64,000 bases of DNA from Carya illinoinensis (Eukaryota > Streptophyta > Magnoliopsida > Fagales > Juglandaceae), in assembly GCF_018687715.1 (NCBI RefSeq), contig NC_056766.1, positions 18,831,001-18,895,000 of the forward strand. The letters run 5' to 3'. Every line of letters begins with the position of its first letter. The first letter of the stretch is position 1. The notes under the pieces are model-generated. The model did not search any database and was not told the origin of the DNA. It saw nothing but the letters and a program-made list of their open reading frames with translations. Of this stretch, positions 47,390 through 59,180 are shown one piece after another. Both the position numbers and the translations under genes were made by a program.

Positions 47390-49570
47390 TGTAACGCCTC
47401 GGTCCCGCAGGGATTGAAAAGTTACTTCCTGTAACTTAAAATTCACATTTCATCAAAATATTTACAGACTCTAAAATATAAAATCATCAAAATAACACAA
47501 AATCTCTTAATAAAATCTGCCAATCCTAAGAAATCTTTTATGAGTAATCTACTACGCTTAAATAATCATCTCACTCATGCTCCAAAATCTTTATCCTTAG
47601 CTGAACTTTTCAATATCATCTGAAAAATGTTATGGAGATATAGGGTGAGTTATCAACAACTCAGTAAGCAAAGAACGTATACTAGTGTGCAAAATGAGCA
47701 TCTACAGAATTTAGAATGCAGAACAAAATATTTTTACTTTCAAAATGCAAAATCAGAATATGCTATAAAAAATATCAGTAAAAGTTTTAGAAAATATTCT
47801 TATTCAAAATTCCTTTGGCATAACATAACTGACCACCATCATACCAAAATATCATATCACATCAGAGGCTATATTTAACCCCTGGATAAGGTTGTACAAA
47901 CCTCGGAAGCTAGTCGAGCAGAAACAGAATGTGAATATTCCCCTTATTATTCTTGAAGCCTCGAGTGTGCACATAGGAAAGACTACCAGAAAACTATTTT
48001 GTTTCCAAAATGGGTGTACCAGAAATAGAACAGTTGGTACCAACCCAAACAAAAGCCACTATTAGCACCCGTGGTAGGTTAAACAGATCACCATCTACAA
48101 ACCACATCCCAAATTTAGAATGTCATGCCAAAATCTTTTAAAAATCAAATCATATCATATTAGAGTTCCGAACATCTTCAGAATAGAACAAAATCATATT
48201 ACAAAAATATAATTTATGCATAAAATTTCATATTTGCTTTCTTTTGCACATTTTAGAAACAAAATGCTAGAAAATAAGCTCATGTCTATACCAGTTATAA
48301 CAAAAATACTTTCCCTTTTATACAGAATCCATGAGTAATGTTAAAACAAATAATCGAGGTTGTTTTTCATATTTCTTTTCAAAAACCAAAAGATGCATAT
48401 TTTAAAAGTCAATCTCGTTCCATTTTCCTTTTACGCAAAGTGTAGCATAGGAACCTTGCTTACTTGAATTTTTTAGTTTTTAAAAAAATTCCTCACAACA
48501 CTGCTCAACGAAGAATCAATCGTCACCTATATAAAATCATATAACTTGAATAAATATCTAATCGAACAATTATCACATAATTTTCGTAAATTTCTGGTCA
48601 AACACGTTTCAATATTTAAACCTGAAATGCTAAATTAACCTATTTTAAATCCTCAACACCTAAAATCCTCATAATTCCTAATATACCATTAATTATCCCC
48701 TTAATATACTTAACCTAATGCCAACTCAAACACCGGTATATTTAAGAAATCAAAACCCAACCCTTATAAAAAATATTATACTAATTTTATTGCAAACAAC
48801 CATTGGTTACAAAATAAGATAAAAAAAAAAAAATACATGCTCAAACTGTTAAAAATAATTTCTTACTAAACAATATAATTTTAAAACTCCTTTATTTTCT
48901 TTATAAAAATATTTATTTAACACAAGGTCTTGTATAGGTTTAACATAAAAAGGAAACAGGCCATGTAAAAATAGGAAAGTTCTACTAGGAAGGCTACACA
49001 AAAACTTAAAGGCTTTAAGGGCATTTTAGTAATTGAAGAAAAGCTTTCATGCACTTTGGAAAAACTGAAAACATAACAATTGAGTAAAAAAAATTAGGCT
49101 TACAGAGGATATATGCTGTGTAGTGTCAGGATGAAAATCTCAAAGTCACTGAGAATAGAGATTGTGTGCAGAGGAGGTAGTTGTGCATGGAGGAGGTAGG
49201 AGCTAGGCGGCAGTCGTGCGCTATGAGGCTGGGAGAGAGAGAGAGACATCTGAGAGAGAAGATGAGAGAGAAAGAGACTACAAGCGGAGGGAGACATAGT
49301 GAGAGGAACTGAAAGGAACTTATGGCGTTGACGGGCAAAGATGCGGAGTAATTGTTCGACGTCGTTGGCTTCACCAAACCGAGATTGGAGGCAGCAATGA
49401 AGGTGGAAGCTAGGAGGAAAATATGCTCTATTTTGGTGCTTGAAAACAAGGGCTGTGTACGTGTGATGAGCTATGCATTTGGGCTGTTTCCATGGAGGAG
49501 GGAGGTGACGATTAGGGTCGTTCGCACAAAGTGCTTGGCAGCGACAAGAAGTTTCTTGGGTGCGTCATGA

Positions 49571-49760
49571 GTTTGGGTGTTAAAAAGTGTTGAGATATGT
49601 TGTGAATAATAGCAAAAAAGTAGGTGAAAAGTAATAATAGAATATTGAATAGTAGTAAAAAGTAATAAATAGTAGTAAAAAGTATGTGAAAAGTAATAAT
49701 AAAATAATGAATAGTAGTGGAATATGTTGAGAAGTATTGAGAAATTCTCAACACCCAAAC
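49571..49760. mobile_element. Small MITE with GTTTGGGTGTT ends
   Basis: GTTTGGGTGTT at 49571-49581 and AACACCCAAAC at 49750-49760 are perfect 11-bp inverted repeats around a core of repeated agtagtaaaaagtaataa motifs. The TSD is unclear. Confidence 0.7.
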
Positions 49761-50660
49761 ATAGAAACATGTCAACTAAGTAAGAGCGAGCAACGGTTGG
49801 TTTTGGACTTTGATGCTTTTCAGTGTTGGATGGCTGAGGAAAACCGATGTGAGCTAATGTCGTGGTGTTGGCAGCACATTGTTTTACCATGGATTGAGGG
49901 GTTGTACAGGGGTAGGTGGCATAAGGAAATGTGAGGGAGGGGTTGCGCGACTGTTTTTCCGTGATACAATGGTGGCTCGCAGTGGGAAAACATTGCTATG
50001 CTCTTCTTGCTTAGCATAGGGCACATTGGTGATGGTGGTTTTATGTTGCACATGGAGGAGCATGGTTGCTGATTGTGTGGGGTGGTGAACAAGGTAGGCT
50101 GCGGCAGCCCTATTATTTGAGGAGGAAGATAACCTATGCAAGGGATTTATATCTAATGGTGTTAGACAACAAAATCCTAGAGAAAGAAGGAGGCGTGCAT
50201 CAAGAATGCCATGAAAAATGGACGTGATGAAGCCGTGAATAAAGAGGAGTCCATGGGATTGTTGCTCTATAGCTGCTGGAGGAGATACAGTTGGCTCTGA
50301 AGGTAAACCGAAGGTACGTGAATGCAGTGCGTGCATGAGGAAAAAGATCCTGATAGTTGGTTCACACAGGAATGGTTTGGGCTTATGGGTGGTCAGATAG
50401 AGTCCATTTCAAAAATTTGGGCCCATGGTTTGGATAGTGTAGGAGAAATTTATGAAATGACTCTTTCTTGAATTTTCGAACCTCGACTCAAACTAATATA
50501 TAATTCAACTAGTTTTTAAAAAATATCTTGGCCCTTAAAAAGATTTTTAAACTAAATATCAAACTAAAGTTAAATCATAAATTACCAAAACAGAGATTTT
50601 AGGCCCATAGTCTATTTTTTAAAAATATATATTTGAAAACTTAAATGGCCTTTTCACACA

Positions 50661-52127
50661 TGTTGCCCAGATGACTAACACAAGATGAGGGTGAATTGAG
50701 TTGTATTAAAAAAAATAACAATTATAAATCAAATATACAATATAAAATATAAACAAAATACTAAATAACAATAAATATAAAGAGTAAGGGTAAGAGAGAA
50801 ACAAACTCAGTATGTTAACGAGGTTCGGTCCCACTGTCTACATTCTCGCCTCAAACTATCCCTTGATGATTCGTAAATTCACTATTCAACCTCTTTCAGG
50901 TGGAGATAGAAACCTATTACACCTTTGAACAATACTGCTACAAATGATCTGTGTAAAACACCCTCTACATTTGTAATCACCTTACACGTGGTGATTCAAC
51001 TATTCCCTGTGTAGAACACTTTCTACACGCACAATGGTTATACACTATTCAACCTCCTTCAGGTGGAGATAGAAACCTATTACACCTTTGATCAATACTG
51101 CTACAAATGATCTGTGTAAAACACCCTCTACATTTGTAATCACCTTACACGTGGTGATTCAACTATTCCCTGTGTAGAACACTTTCTACACGCACAATGG
51201 TTATACACACCCTTTTACTGATACAAGAGCTGATAGTGAGTATGTTATCAGAAAACACTTCTCAATGAGTGAAATAAGAACAATACAACACAAACTATAT
51301 CTCTCTCAAAATGAATAAGGATTAAGGCTCAATACTTAGATAAGAGAGAATGAAAGTTTTGAATGAATGTTGATGCTCTGGATGTTGTAAATGTGAAACT
51401 CTCAAATGATCTATTTATAAGCATATGAGACTTCATATTCAAATTTAAAAAGATTCACATGTCAAAAATAACATCATTCACTTTTTCAAAAAGTTCAAAT
51501 AAAAGGTTCTTCCTTTTCAATTGTCAAAGACAACATTATTTTTGGCATATGAAAAAAAGAGCATACTTTACTTTTTAAAAAATTCAAACCTAATCTTTTA
51601 CTTTTTTGCATATGACAAAAGGGGCACACTTTACTTTTTAAAATTTTCAAACAAAATCATTTACCTTTTGCATAAGTAAAAATAAACATCAATCACTTTT
51701 AAAAATATTCAAATAAAATATGCACATGTGAAAGATGACAATCAATCATCTTTAATATTTTCAAAATTCAACCCTTTAATCAAGATATGCACATGTGAAA
51801 AATGATAATCAATCATATTTCAAAATTTTTAAAGTTAATTTTTAAAATATTCATGCACATGTAGAAAATGTATTTTAATGCCTTATGATAAAATATTAAT
51901 TTTGAGCCTTAATCATAATTTTAAATTTTTAAGAGATTTACAATATTACTCTATGACTTTAATATGAACTTGTTCCCTTCTTGCTCATGCTTATTCCTTG
52001 ATGTGCTTGACTCTATTATGTAGACAACTTGAACTTGAGATTTCTTTATTCTTTGAATTCATTTGTTATCATCAAAATTCATGTGTAGATATATAATTAC
52101 ACAAACCTTGAAATCTTGGGTTCAACA
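50661..52127 (-). repeat. 3' LTR of the SIRE-type element
   Basis: 1467 bp. It contains a 163-bp tandem duplication (50880-51042 and 51043-51205) that is single-copy in the other LTR. Confidence 0.88.
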
Positions 52128-52519
52128 ATATCTCCCTTTTTGATGATGACAAATACTTAATAGAATCTGAAACCTGTATTAATACTTAAGCTCCTCCTAA
52201 GAATGTTTGTTAGTTTTTCAAGCAAAAATATAAATATAATTCCAAGCATATATAATAAGTTTAGCAATTCAAACAATATTAATATTCTAATCTAACACTT
52301 CTCCCCCTTTTGGCATCATTAAAAAGGATCCGCAACAAGTAAATAGATTAAAGAAAACGGTACGTTAGTAGAAACTATAAATAATTGAAAAAATGGATCT
52401 GTCCGTGACCCGACAAGTGTGGCTGGAGATTTGAAAAAATCGCCTGATGTTGTTGACAAACGAGATTGAAGGCTCCGAATTTCTAAAAAAAATGTCATTT
52501 TCACTGATCGGTAAAAAAA

Positions 52520-53112
52520 ATCATATTACTCTTTGATTTGGATGATAACTCGTCTTGTTTATTATACTATCTCTATATAATCAGTCTTAAAATTCATCAA
52601 ATCTGCATCAAGTTTTATTCTCATCTCTATAACTCATTTGCATTCCTTCAACATTCTCATTTTAAGCCTTCTATGGCTCATTCTTCTAATATTTCTTTAG
52701 ATCCATCCATAAGGCATTCTGCACCTCAACCTCCTGTCCTTTTTGCAGCTGCCATTGGTGCCATGTTGCAGCAAGAAAATAATAATTTGACTAATAAGTC
52801 AGATTCTGATGCTATCTATAACTTGGTAAGTCTTGAGACTCGCTACTCTTCCTCTATTGTTGCTTTTTCGCAGCGGCTACAAGCCAGAAATCATGAAGTT
52901 GAAAAGCTCAAAGAACAAATTGTTGTACTTCAATGAATTGTTCAAGAGTCTCACACAAGGGAAGGAATCATTAGGTAGAAGAATAAACAGTTGAAATCTT
53001 TATTAGATTCTTCATTCCGCTTGCCGGTTCCCATGGATAAGAATGACATGATATCGTATGAAGAGAATGAGCGTCTCAAACATGACGCTAAGAATCTCAA
53101 GTTTATGTAAAG
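52520..53112 (+). pseudogene. Antisense coiled-coil-like ORF inside the SIRE-type element
   Basis: On the strand opposite to gag/pol, a TATA box (tctctatataatc, about 52568-52580) is followed about 95 nt later by ATG at 52673 (MAHSSNISLDPSIRH). The frame continues through QPPVLFAAAIGAMLQQENN and ETRYSSSIVAFSQRL to EVEKLKEQIVVLQ, where TGA stops it at 52934. After that stop and a TAG at 52976-52978 the same frame stays coding-like (KNKQLKSLLDSSFRLPVP, YEENERLKHDAKNLKFM) until 53107, next to donor-like gtaaag. Heptad-like Leu/Glu/Lys spacing suggests a coiled coil. I do not recognise the family. The simplest view is an accessory or captured gene carried by this lineage and now dead. A host gene remnant trapped in the element is also possible. 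Confidence 0.5.
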
Positions 53113-53313
53113 GTATTTAAAAAATCTATCTCTATTTTTATTGACTCTGGTATATCTTTTAAGAGATATTCATAGCATGCATATATAATCTATTTTTCTT
53201 CTAATCATATAGAATCATAGTATGATTGCAAATATTTCTAAGAGATGATCGAGTACTTACACCTCGTGAAGGTTCTCCCAAAATTTATTCCACTGGATGA
53301 TCTTTCACAACTT

Positions 53314-54740
53314 CTATTGTTTGGTTGCATCTTGTATTAAATTTTGATGATCTTTTACGATATTTTCATGTTGAACTTTCTTTATTGTGTTCTCTTTATT
53401 GAGATTGAGACTTTCTATATTATTTATACCTCCTATTTTTTCATCAATAGCTTTCTTGGAGAGTAGAGAATTAGATTCATCAAATACTACATGCATAGAT
53501 TCTTGTACAGTCAAAGTCTTTTTATTAAATACTCTATAATTTTTACTATTAGTAAAATACCTAATAAAGATACCTTCATCGGATTTTGCATCAAACTTGT
53601 CTAAATTATTCTTGTCATTCAAAATAAAACATTTACATCCAAATACATGAAAGTAACCAATATTGGGCTTTTTCTCATTCCAAAGCTCATAAGGAGTTTT
53701 ATCTAACTTAGACTTTAGTATAACTCTATTTATAACATAACATGCAGTACTTACTGCTTCGACCCAAAAATAACTAGGCAAATTGTTCTCATTAAGTATT
53801 GTTCTTGCCATCTCTTGAAGAGATCTATTTTTCCTCTCTACTACTAAATTTTGTTAAGGAGATCGAAAAGCAGAAAAATTATGCACAAAACCGTTTTCAT
53901 CACAAAATGTTTCAATATTTTTATTAACAAACTCTTTTCTCCTATCATTTCGGATACTTGAAATAGTATAACCCTTTTCATTTTGAATTCTCTTGTATAG
54001 CTTGGTTAAGGCATTATGTGTCTCATCTTTATGAGAAAGAAAGATGACCCAAGTATATCTAGAGAAATCATCAACAATAACAAATGCATAATATTTTCCT
54101 CCTATACTTGCAACTCTATTTGGTTCAAAAAGATCAATGTGCATCAGTTGCAATGGTCTAGTAGTGAAAATATGTTTCTTGGTTTTAAAAAAAGTTTTTG
54201 TTTGTTTACTAAATTGGCATGCATCATAAATTTTATCTTTAAAAAAATTTGTTTTTGGTAAACCTCTCACAAGATCATTTTTTTGAAAGTTTGGAAATAA
54301 GTTCCATGTTGGCATGACCTAGTTTTTTATGCCATAGCCAACTAGTTTCATTTTGAACTGAAAACTAAATAGCATTTTGTGAGGTAATTTCTTCAAAATC
54401 GATTATATAAATATTGTTGCTTCTAAAAGCAATAAAACAAATATTACAATTATGATCATTCAAAATAATGCACTTATCAATTTTGAAAGTAACTGTAAAT
54501 CTTTTATCATATAATTGACTTATACTCAAAAGATTATATTTTAGACCTTCAACAAGTAGAACATCTTCAATTATGAGAGAAGATTCATTACCAATTTTAC
54601 CTATTCCCACGATCTTCCCTTTCGAGTTGTCTCCAAATGTCACGTGTCCTTCATCTTTAGATTTAAGATCAAAGAACTTAGTCTTGTCTTCTGTCATATG
54701 TCTTGAATATCCACTATCTAAAAACTATTTGTTTTTGCTT
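53314..54740 (-). pseudogene. SIRE-type protease and integrase, disabled
   Basis: The protease region begins near 54735 with FLDSGYSRHMTEDKTKFF. The codon before it is TAG where Trp is usual. Integrase segments follow: CQFSKQTKTFF (zinc-finger side), RPLQLMHIDLFEP and YAFVIVDDFSRYTWVIFL (first catalytic Asp), then SSIRNDRRKEFVN (second Asp region). A TAA sits at 53854 where Gln is usual, just before VVERKNRSLQEMARTIL (catalytic Glu region). The C-terminal part runs PYELWNEKKPNIGYFHVFG to about 53314. Beyond it only a short linker (GEPSRGVSTRSSLR, about 53260) remains before coding similarity ends at about 53170, so RT and RNase H are deleted. Confidence 0.8.
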
Positions 54741-54873
54741 GTGGACGACTTCATGCATATCTATAAAAATAATTAAAATAATTTTTCTTGGTACCGAAGT
54801 TTTTTGGGTCATTTATTTATTAATATTATAAGAAACAAGATTTTTAGGTATCCATATGGCCCTAATAGTCATT

Positions 54874-56199
54874 GTATGTGATGACTTGCAAAATTTCGTA
54901 TTGTAGATTTACAAGATTGCTTGAGCGGAGGCTTTTGGCCGCTTGAGCAAATTCAGACAGATTCAAACGCTCGACCGCCGCTCGACAGTGAGCTCGAGCG
55001 GGTTGTGGGAAAACAAAGATTGCTCGAGCGGAGGCTTTTGGCCGCTCGAGTGAAGTCAGGCAGATTCAAACGCTCGATGTGTGCTCGACAAGCCGCTCAA
55101 TCGAATTTAGGCAAAGTCGAACGCTCGATGCTCGCTCGACATATCGCTCGAGCGAATACCGTATTTTTCCAGATCTAAGGTTTTCCGCCGTTAGAGCATA
55201 TAAAAGGGATTTTTCACCATATGCCCGTACCTTTTGACTGGAAAACACTTTTGGGACATAAAAACACAGCTAGAAGGATTCAAATCATCTGTTTTGGTGA
55301 GGGAATTCCATATATTGCACGTACGTTGGAATCATACACAAGCACAGACAAGAGAAGAGCATTGAAACATCTTCTTGAGTTTTTGAAGATGAGTTGCGGC
55401 TGCGAGGAATATTTTTCAGCGTTTATTTTCTTCCAATATTCTCAGAACAATTATGGTGAATTCGTTTATGTTGAATTCCCTTTCTAGCATGAGCTAAATT
55501 TTATTTATTCTAGGAAAACGATGTAACCTAGTTCTGAACTATGCTTGATCGTCTATGCTAATTTAAGGCAATTCTCTCTTTGTTTATCTGATTTATTCTG
55601 AGTTTATTACTTCTAATTAACTGGCCATTAATTAGATGATATTTAATCTTGTGATTTGCTATCGAAAGAAGGAATCATAGGGTAGATCTTGAATATTTCA
55701 GCATAGGGTAGTATAGAGATCGAAAAACTTGTATGAACCTATGTAGTAATTAAATCATTGGTCTTATTGCTTTCTTGATTATTTAATTTGCATATTCTTG
55801 TGCGAATTGATAAACAAGAATAATTTCCAATTGACTATTGAAAGAGGCTTTTGGATGAATTAGAGATTTGCTAATAGACAAAAAAGAATTAAATTAAATT
55901 AGTTGGATGAGTAAAACATAGTGAAGAATTAGGTGAAATCGATTTCCTAGAAGTTTTCTTCCCCATTAATTTGATCTTCGAACGTCAATTTTATTTTCTT
56001 TATGTATTTCTCTTTGAGTCGATTTTACTTTAAATTGCAACTACAAAAATCTTAGTGATTCCTCTAGATAAAATCGAGATTAGTATAATTTTAGTATTTG
56101 GCAAAAGTAAGGTACCAATCCCTGAGGATAATACTCTTCTTATCACTTTATTATAAAACTACGATACTGTGCATTTGTAGTTTTGCACCGGTCAGTATG
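54874..56199 (+). mobile_element. Solo LTR nested in the SIRE gag region (TSD GTATG)
   Basis: The LTR 54879-56194 (1316 bp) begins TGATGACTTGC and ends GCACCGGTCA, with a perfect TSD GTATG (54874-54878 and 56195-56199). Removing it rejoins the minus-strand gag frame. A TATA box (tataaaagg, about 55199) indicates plus orientation. Near its 5' end are two ~103-bp tandem copies rich in the palindrome CTCGAG (from 54915 and 55018). Its 3' end (ccctgaggataatactc) looks like gypsy LTRs of the Athila/Tat type, but the lineage is uncertain. Confidence 0.85.
54915..55165. repeat. CTCGAG-rich tandem repeat in the solo LTR
   Basis: Copy one starts gattgcttgagcggaggc (54915) and copy two gattgctcgagcggaggc (55018), period 103 bp. 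A partial third part ends in cgctcgagcg near 55150. The motif cgctcgagcg is self-complementary and recurs several times. Confidence 0.85.
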
Positions 56200-56720
56200 T
56201 TTTCTTCTAATAGGACAAACATGATAATTATGACATTTTCTATTACAAAAATTGTAAATAGCATGTGGCATATATGAAGAACTTGAGTAATTATAATGGT
56301 ATTCTTTTTTAACAAAATTATTTTTATAAAAAGAATTTTGAATATTGGACTTTAATGTAGAATGATTAATCGTCAAAGAAGTTTTTATAAGGCTTATATT
56401 TTTGTTTTGGCATATATCCCAAAGCTGCATTGTCAAAAACACATCTTTGACTACCAAGAAGTTTTTCAAAATTTCTTTCTCATTTGTAAAGTTTTCAACA
56501 ATATTTTCTAAATCAGTTTTCTTCTTCCTCAACTTAAGATTTTCATCTTTCAAAACGATATTTTCTTTTTTTAAAATATCAATTTCATTTGTTAAAGAAG
56601 AATTTTTTTTTCAAAGCAGTATACTTGATACCCAATTTTTCAAGTTCCTCATATACCTCTTCTAAAATATTTTACAATTCTTCATATGAAAGATCTTCAA
56701 TATTATCAAGATTTGTTACC
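56200..56720 (-). pseudogene. SIRE gag C-terminal region with broken zinc knuckle
   Basis: Minus-strand reading gives Lys/Glu-rich coiled-coil-like segments (DENLKLRKKKTDLENIVENF), then NFCNRKCHNYHVCPIRR. The knuckle should be C-x2-C-x4-H-x4-C. Here the first Cys is Tyr and the usual Gly is Cys, so the finger is damaged. The frame runs directly into the solo LTR at 56194. Confidence 0.7.
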
Positions 56721-56836
56721 TCAATGTCATCTTTAGCCATAAGATAAAGATTTGCTGATTCTCCATTACTTGCTTTACTATCTAAACTATTTGAATCATC
56801 ATCTCATGTAACTTTCATTACTTTTTTGCCATTGTT

Positions 56837-57631
56837 TCAATCTTTCTTTAGGAGAGGACAATCTGACTTGATATGACCAACCTTTTTGGAAAAATTTTTG
56901 AAGGATTTCTTCGGAAGAGTTTTATTTTTCTTTAAGAACTTCTGAATTCTTCTTGTTATTATCGCAACTTCTTCATCTTTATTTTCATTTTTCTCATCTT
57001 CATCACTTTCACTTTCATAAGGAATAGCTTTAAGTGCCAAGCTCTTCTGTGGCTTTCCTTCTTCTTCTCCCCTTTTTAATGTATACTTATGGGTGATAAG
57101 TGACCCGATGAGTTCATTCACTTCGAGCTTCTTGAAGTCTCTAACTTCAAGAATCGCTGTTACTTTTGATTTCCAGCGTTTTGGTAGAGAGTTGAGAATT
57201 TTTCTTACTATCTCCACCTTAGAATAAATTTTGTTAAGAGTTTTCAAACTGTTTATGATGTTAGTAAAACGAGTGTGCATATTAAAAATAGATTCATCAT
57301 CATTCATATTAAACATTTTATATTCATGAGTAAGAATATAAATTTTTGATTCCTTAACTTGCGAAGTTCTTTCATGAGTAACTTCCAAATTATCCCAAAT
57401 TTGATTTGCTATAGCGCAAGTCATTATTTTATTAAACTCATTTCCATTGAGAGTATTAAATAATAAATTCATAGCAGTTAAATTCAAAGTATAAAATCTA
57501 TCGTTTTCACGATCAAACTCTTCTTCTTCCTTTTTGACCTTTACTCCATCAACCACTTTTGTTGGAATATAAGGTCCATTTACAATGCATTTACAGATTT
57601 CTCGACCTTGAACCTGAAGGAATATTCTCAT
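56837..57631 (-). pseudogene. SIRE gag (UBN2-type) fragment, 264 codons open
   Basis: An uninterrupted 264-codon minus-strand frame holds IWDNLEVTHERTSQVKESKI, FTNIINSLKTLNK and LNSLPKRWKSKVTAILE, the order found in gag_pre/UBN2-type copia gag. It ends at a partial knuckle (KKVGHIKSDCPLLKKD). The open length is notable given how broken the rest is. An N-terminal part upstream to about 57720 is in another frame or partly lost. Confidence 0.8.
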
Positions 57632-57783
57632 TCTAACTTTTCAAAATGAGTAATTGTCTCTACAAAAGAGTGGAGGTCGACTGCTAGATTGATCTTCATC
57701 AAATGAAACTACAGTGTTAGCCATAAAATCTTAATTCAAAAGATAGTTAATCTTATAACAGAGCTCTTAGTTCTGATACCAAT

Positions 57784-59120
57784 TGTTGCCCAGATGACTA
57801 ACATAAGAGGGGGGTGAAGTGAGTTGTATTAAAAGAAATAACAATTATAAATCAAATATACAATATAAAATATAAACAAAATACAAAATAACAATAAATA
57901 TAAAGAGTAAGGGTAAGAGAGAAGCAAACTCAGTATGTTAACGAGGTTCAGCCCCACTGCTTATGTCCTGGCCTCAAGCTACCCCTTGATGATTCCTAAA
58001 TTTACTATTCAACCTCCTTCAGGTGGAGATAGAAACCTATTATACTTTTAAACAATACCGCTACAAATAATCCGTGTAGAACACCCTCTACACTTGCTAT
58101 CACCTTACATGTGGTGATTCAACTATTCCCTCTGCAGAATACTTTTTACACGCACAAGGGTTATACACACCCTTTTATTGATACAAGAGCTGATAGTGGG
58201 TAGGTTATCAGAAAACACTCCTCAATAAGTGAAATAAAAACAATATAGCGCAAACTATATCTCTCTAAAAATGAATAAGGATTAAGGCTCAATGCTTAGA
58301 GAAGAGAAAATGAAAGCTTTGAATGAATGTTAATGCTCTGGATGTTGTAAATGTGAAGCTCTCAAATGATCTATTTATAGGCATATGAGACTTCATATTC
58401 AAATTTAAAAAGATTCACATGTCAAAGACAACATCATTCACTTTTTCAAAAAATTCAAATAAAAGGTTCTTCTTTTTCAATTGTCAAAGACAACATCATT
58501 CATTTCTCAAAAACTTCAAACCTAATCTTTTACTTTTGACATATGACAAAAGGAGCACACTTTACTTTTCAAAAAATTCAAACCTAATCTTTTACTTTTT
58601 GCATATGACAAAAAGAGCACACTTTACTTTCAAAATTTTCAAACAAAATTATCTACCTTTTGCATAAGTAAAAAAAAAAATCAATCACTTTTGAAAATAT
58701 TCAAATAAAACATGCACATGTGAAAGATGACAATCAATCATCTTTAATATTTTCAAAATTCAACCCTTTAATCAAGGTATGCATATGTGAAAGATGACAA
58801 TCAACCATCTTTCAAAATTTTCAAATTTAATTTTTAAATTATTCATGCACATGTAGAAAATGTATTTTAATGGTTTATGATAAAATATTAATTTTGAACC
58901 TTAATCCTAATTTCAAATTTTTAAGAGATTTACAATATTACTCTATGACTTTAATGTGAAATTGTTCCTTTCTTGTTCATGCTTATTTCCTTGATGTGCT
59001 TGACTCCATTGTATAGACAACTTGAGTTTGAGACTTCTTTATTCTTTGAATTCATTTGTTATCATCAAAATCTATGTGTAGATATATAATTACACAAATC
59101 TTGAAACCTTGGGTTCAACA
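57784..59120 (-). repeat. 5' LTR of the SIRE-type element
   Basis: 1337 bp. Closely similar to the 3' LTR except for the missing 163-bp duplication and a few small indels in the AT-rich middle. Confidence 0.88.
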
Positions 59121-59180
59121 ACATATATAAATAGAAAAATTTTGAAAAGAGTTTGGTGTTGGGCCTGGTGTTACAAAGTT

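Larger units (their letters stand above)
50656..59125 (-). mobile_element. SIRE-type copia element, defective (TSD ACACA/ACATA)
   Basis: LTRs lie at 50661-52127 (3') and 57784-59120 (5'), TGTTGCCCAG to GGTTCAACA on the plus strand. Flanks are ACACA (50656-50660) and ACATA (59121-59125). On the minus strand a PBS with ggtatcagaac follows the 5' LTR (57766-57782). A polypurine tract (about 52128-52145) precedes the 3' LTR, with a second similar one at 52297-52320. Coding order on the minus strand is gag, zinc knuckle, protease, integrase, which is copia order. The gag style and large LTRs fit the SIRE/Maximus lineage. RT and RNase H are missing and all ORFs are broken, so it is non-autonomous. 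Confidence 0.88.
47385..59180 (-). mobile_element. Solo LTR, chromovirus-type, split by the SIRE element (TSD AAGCT/AAGTT)
   Basis: The left end is TGTAACGCCTCGG at 47390 and the right end is CCTGGTGTTACA at 59175. Flanks are AAGCT (47385-47389) and AAGTT (59176-59180), one transition apart. Without the SIRE insertion the LTR is about 3.3 kb, close to the 3.4-kb one at 38099. On the minus strand it starts TGTAACACCAGGC and ends GAGGCGTTACA, the same style as the other two chromovirus LTRs here. It holds no gag/pol. A small MITE (49571-49760) sits inside. Confidence 0.8.

Noticed and set aside
49126..49449. 107-codon minus-strand ORF in the second chromovirus LTR
   Set aside because: It lies within LTR sequence and is Ser/Leu-rich with no recognisable domain; probably chance.
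55221..55487. 88-codon plus-strand ORF within the nested solo LTR
   Set aside because: It lies downstream of the LTR TATA box and is not recognisable; an untranslated leader region of the LTR transcript is more likely.
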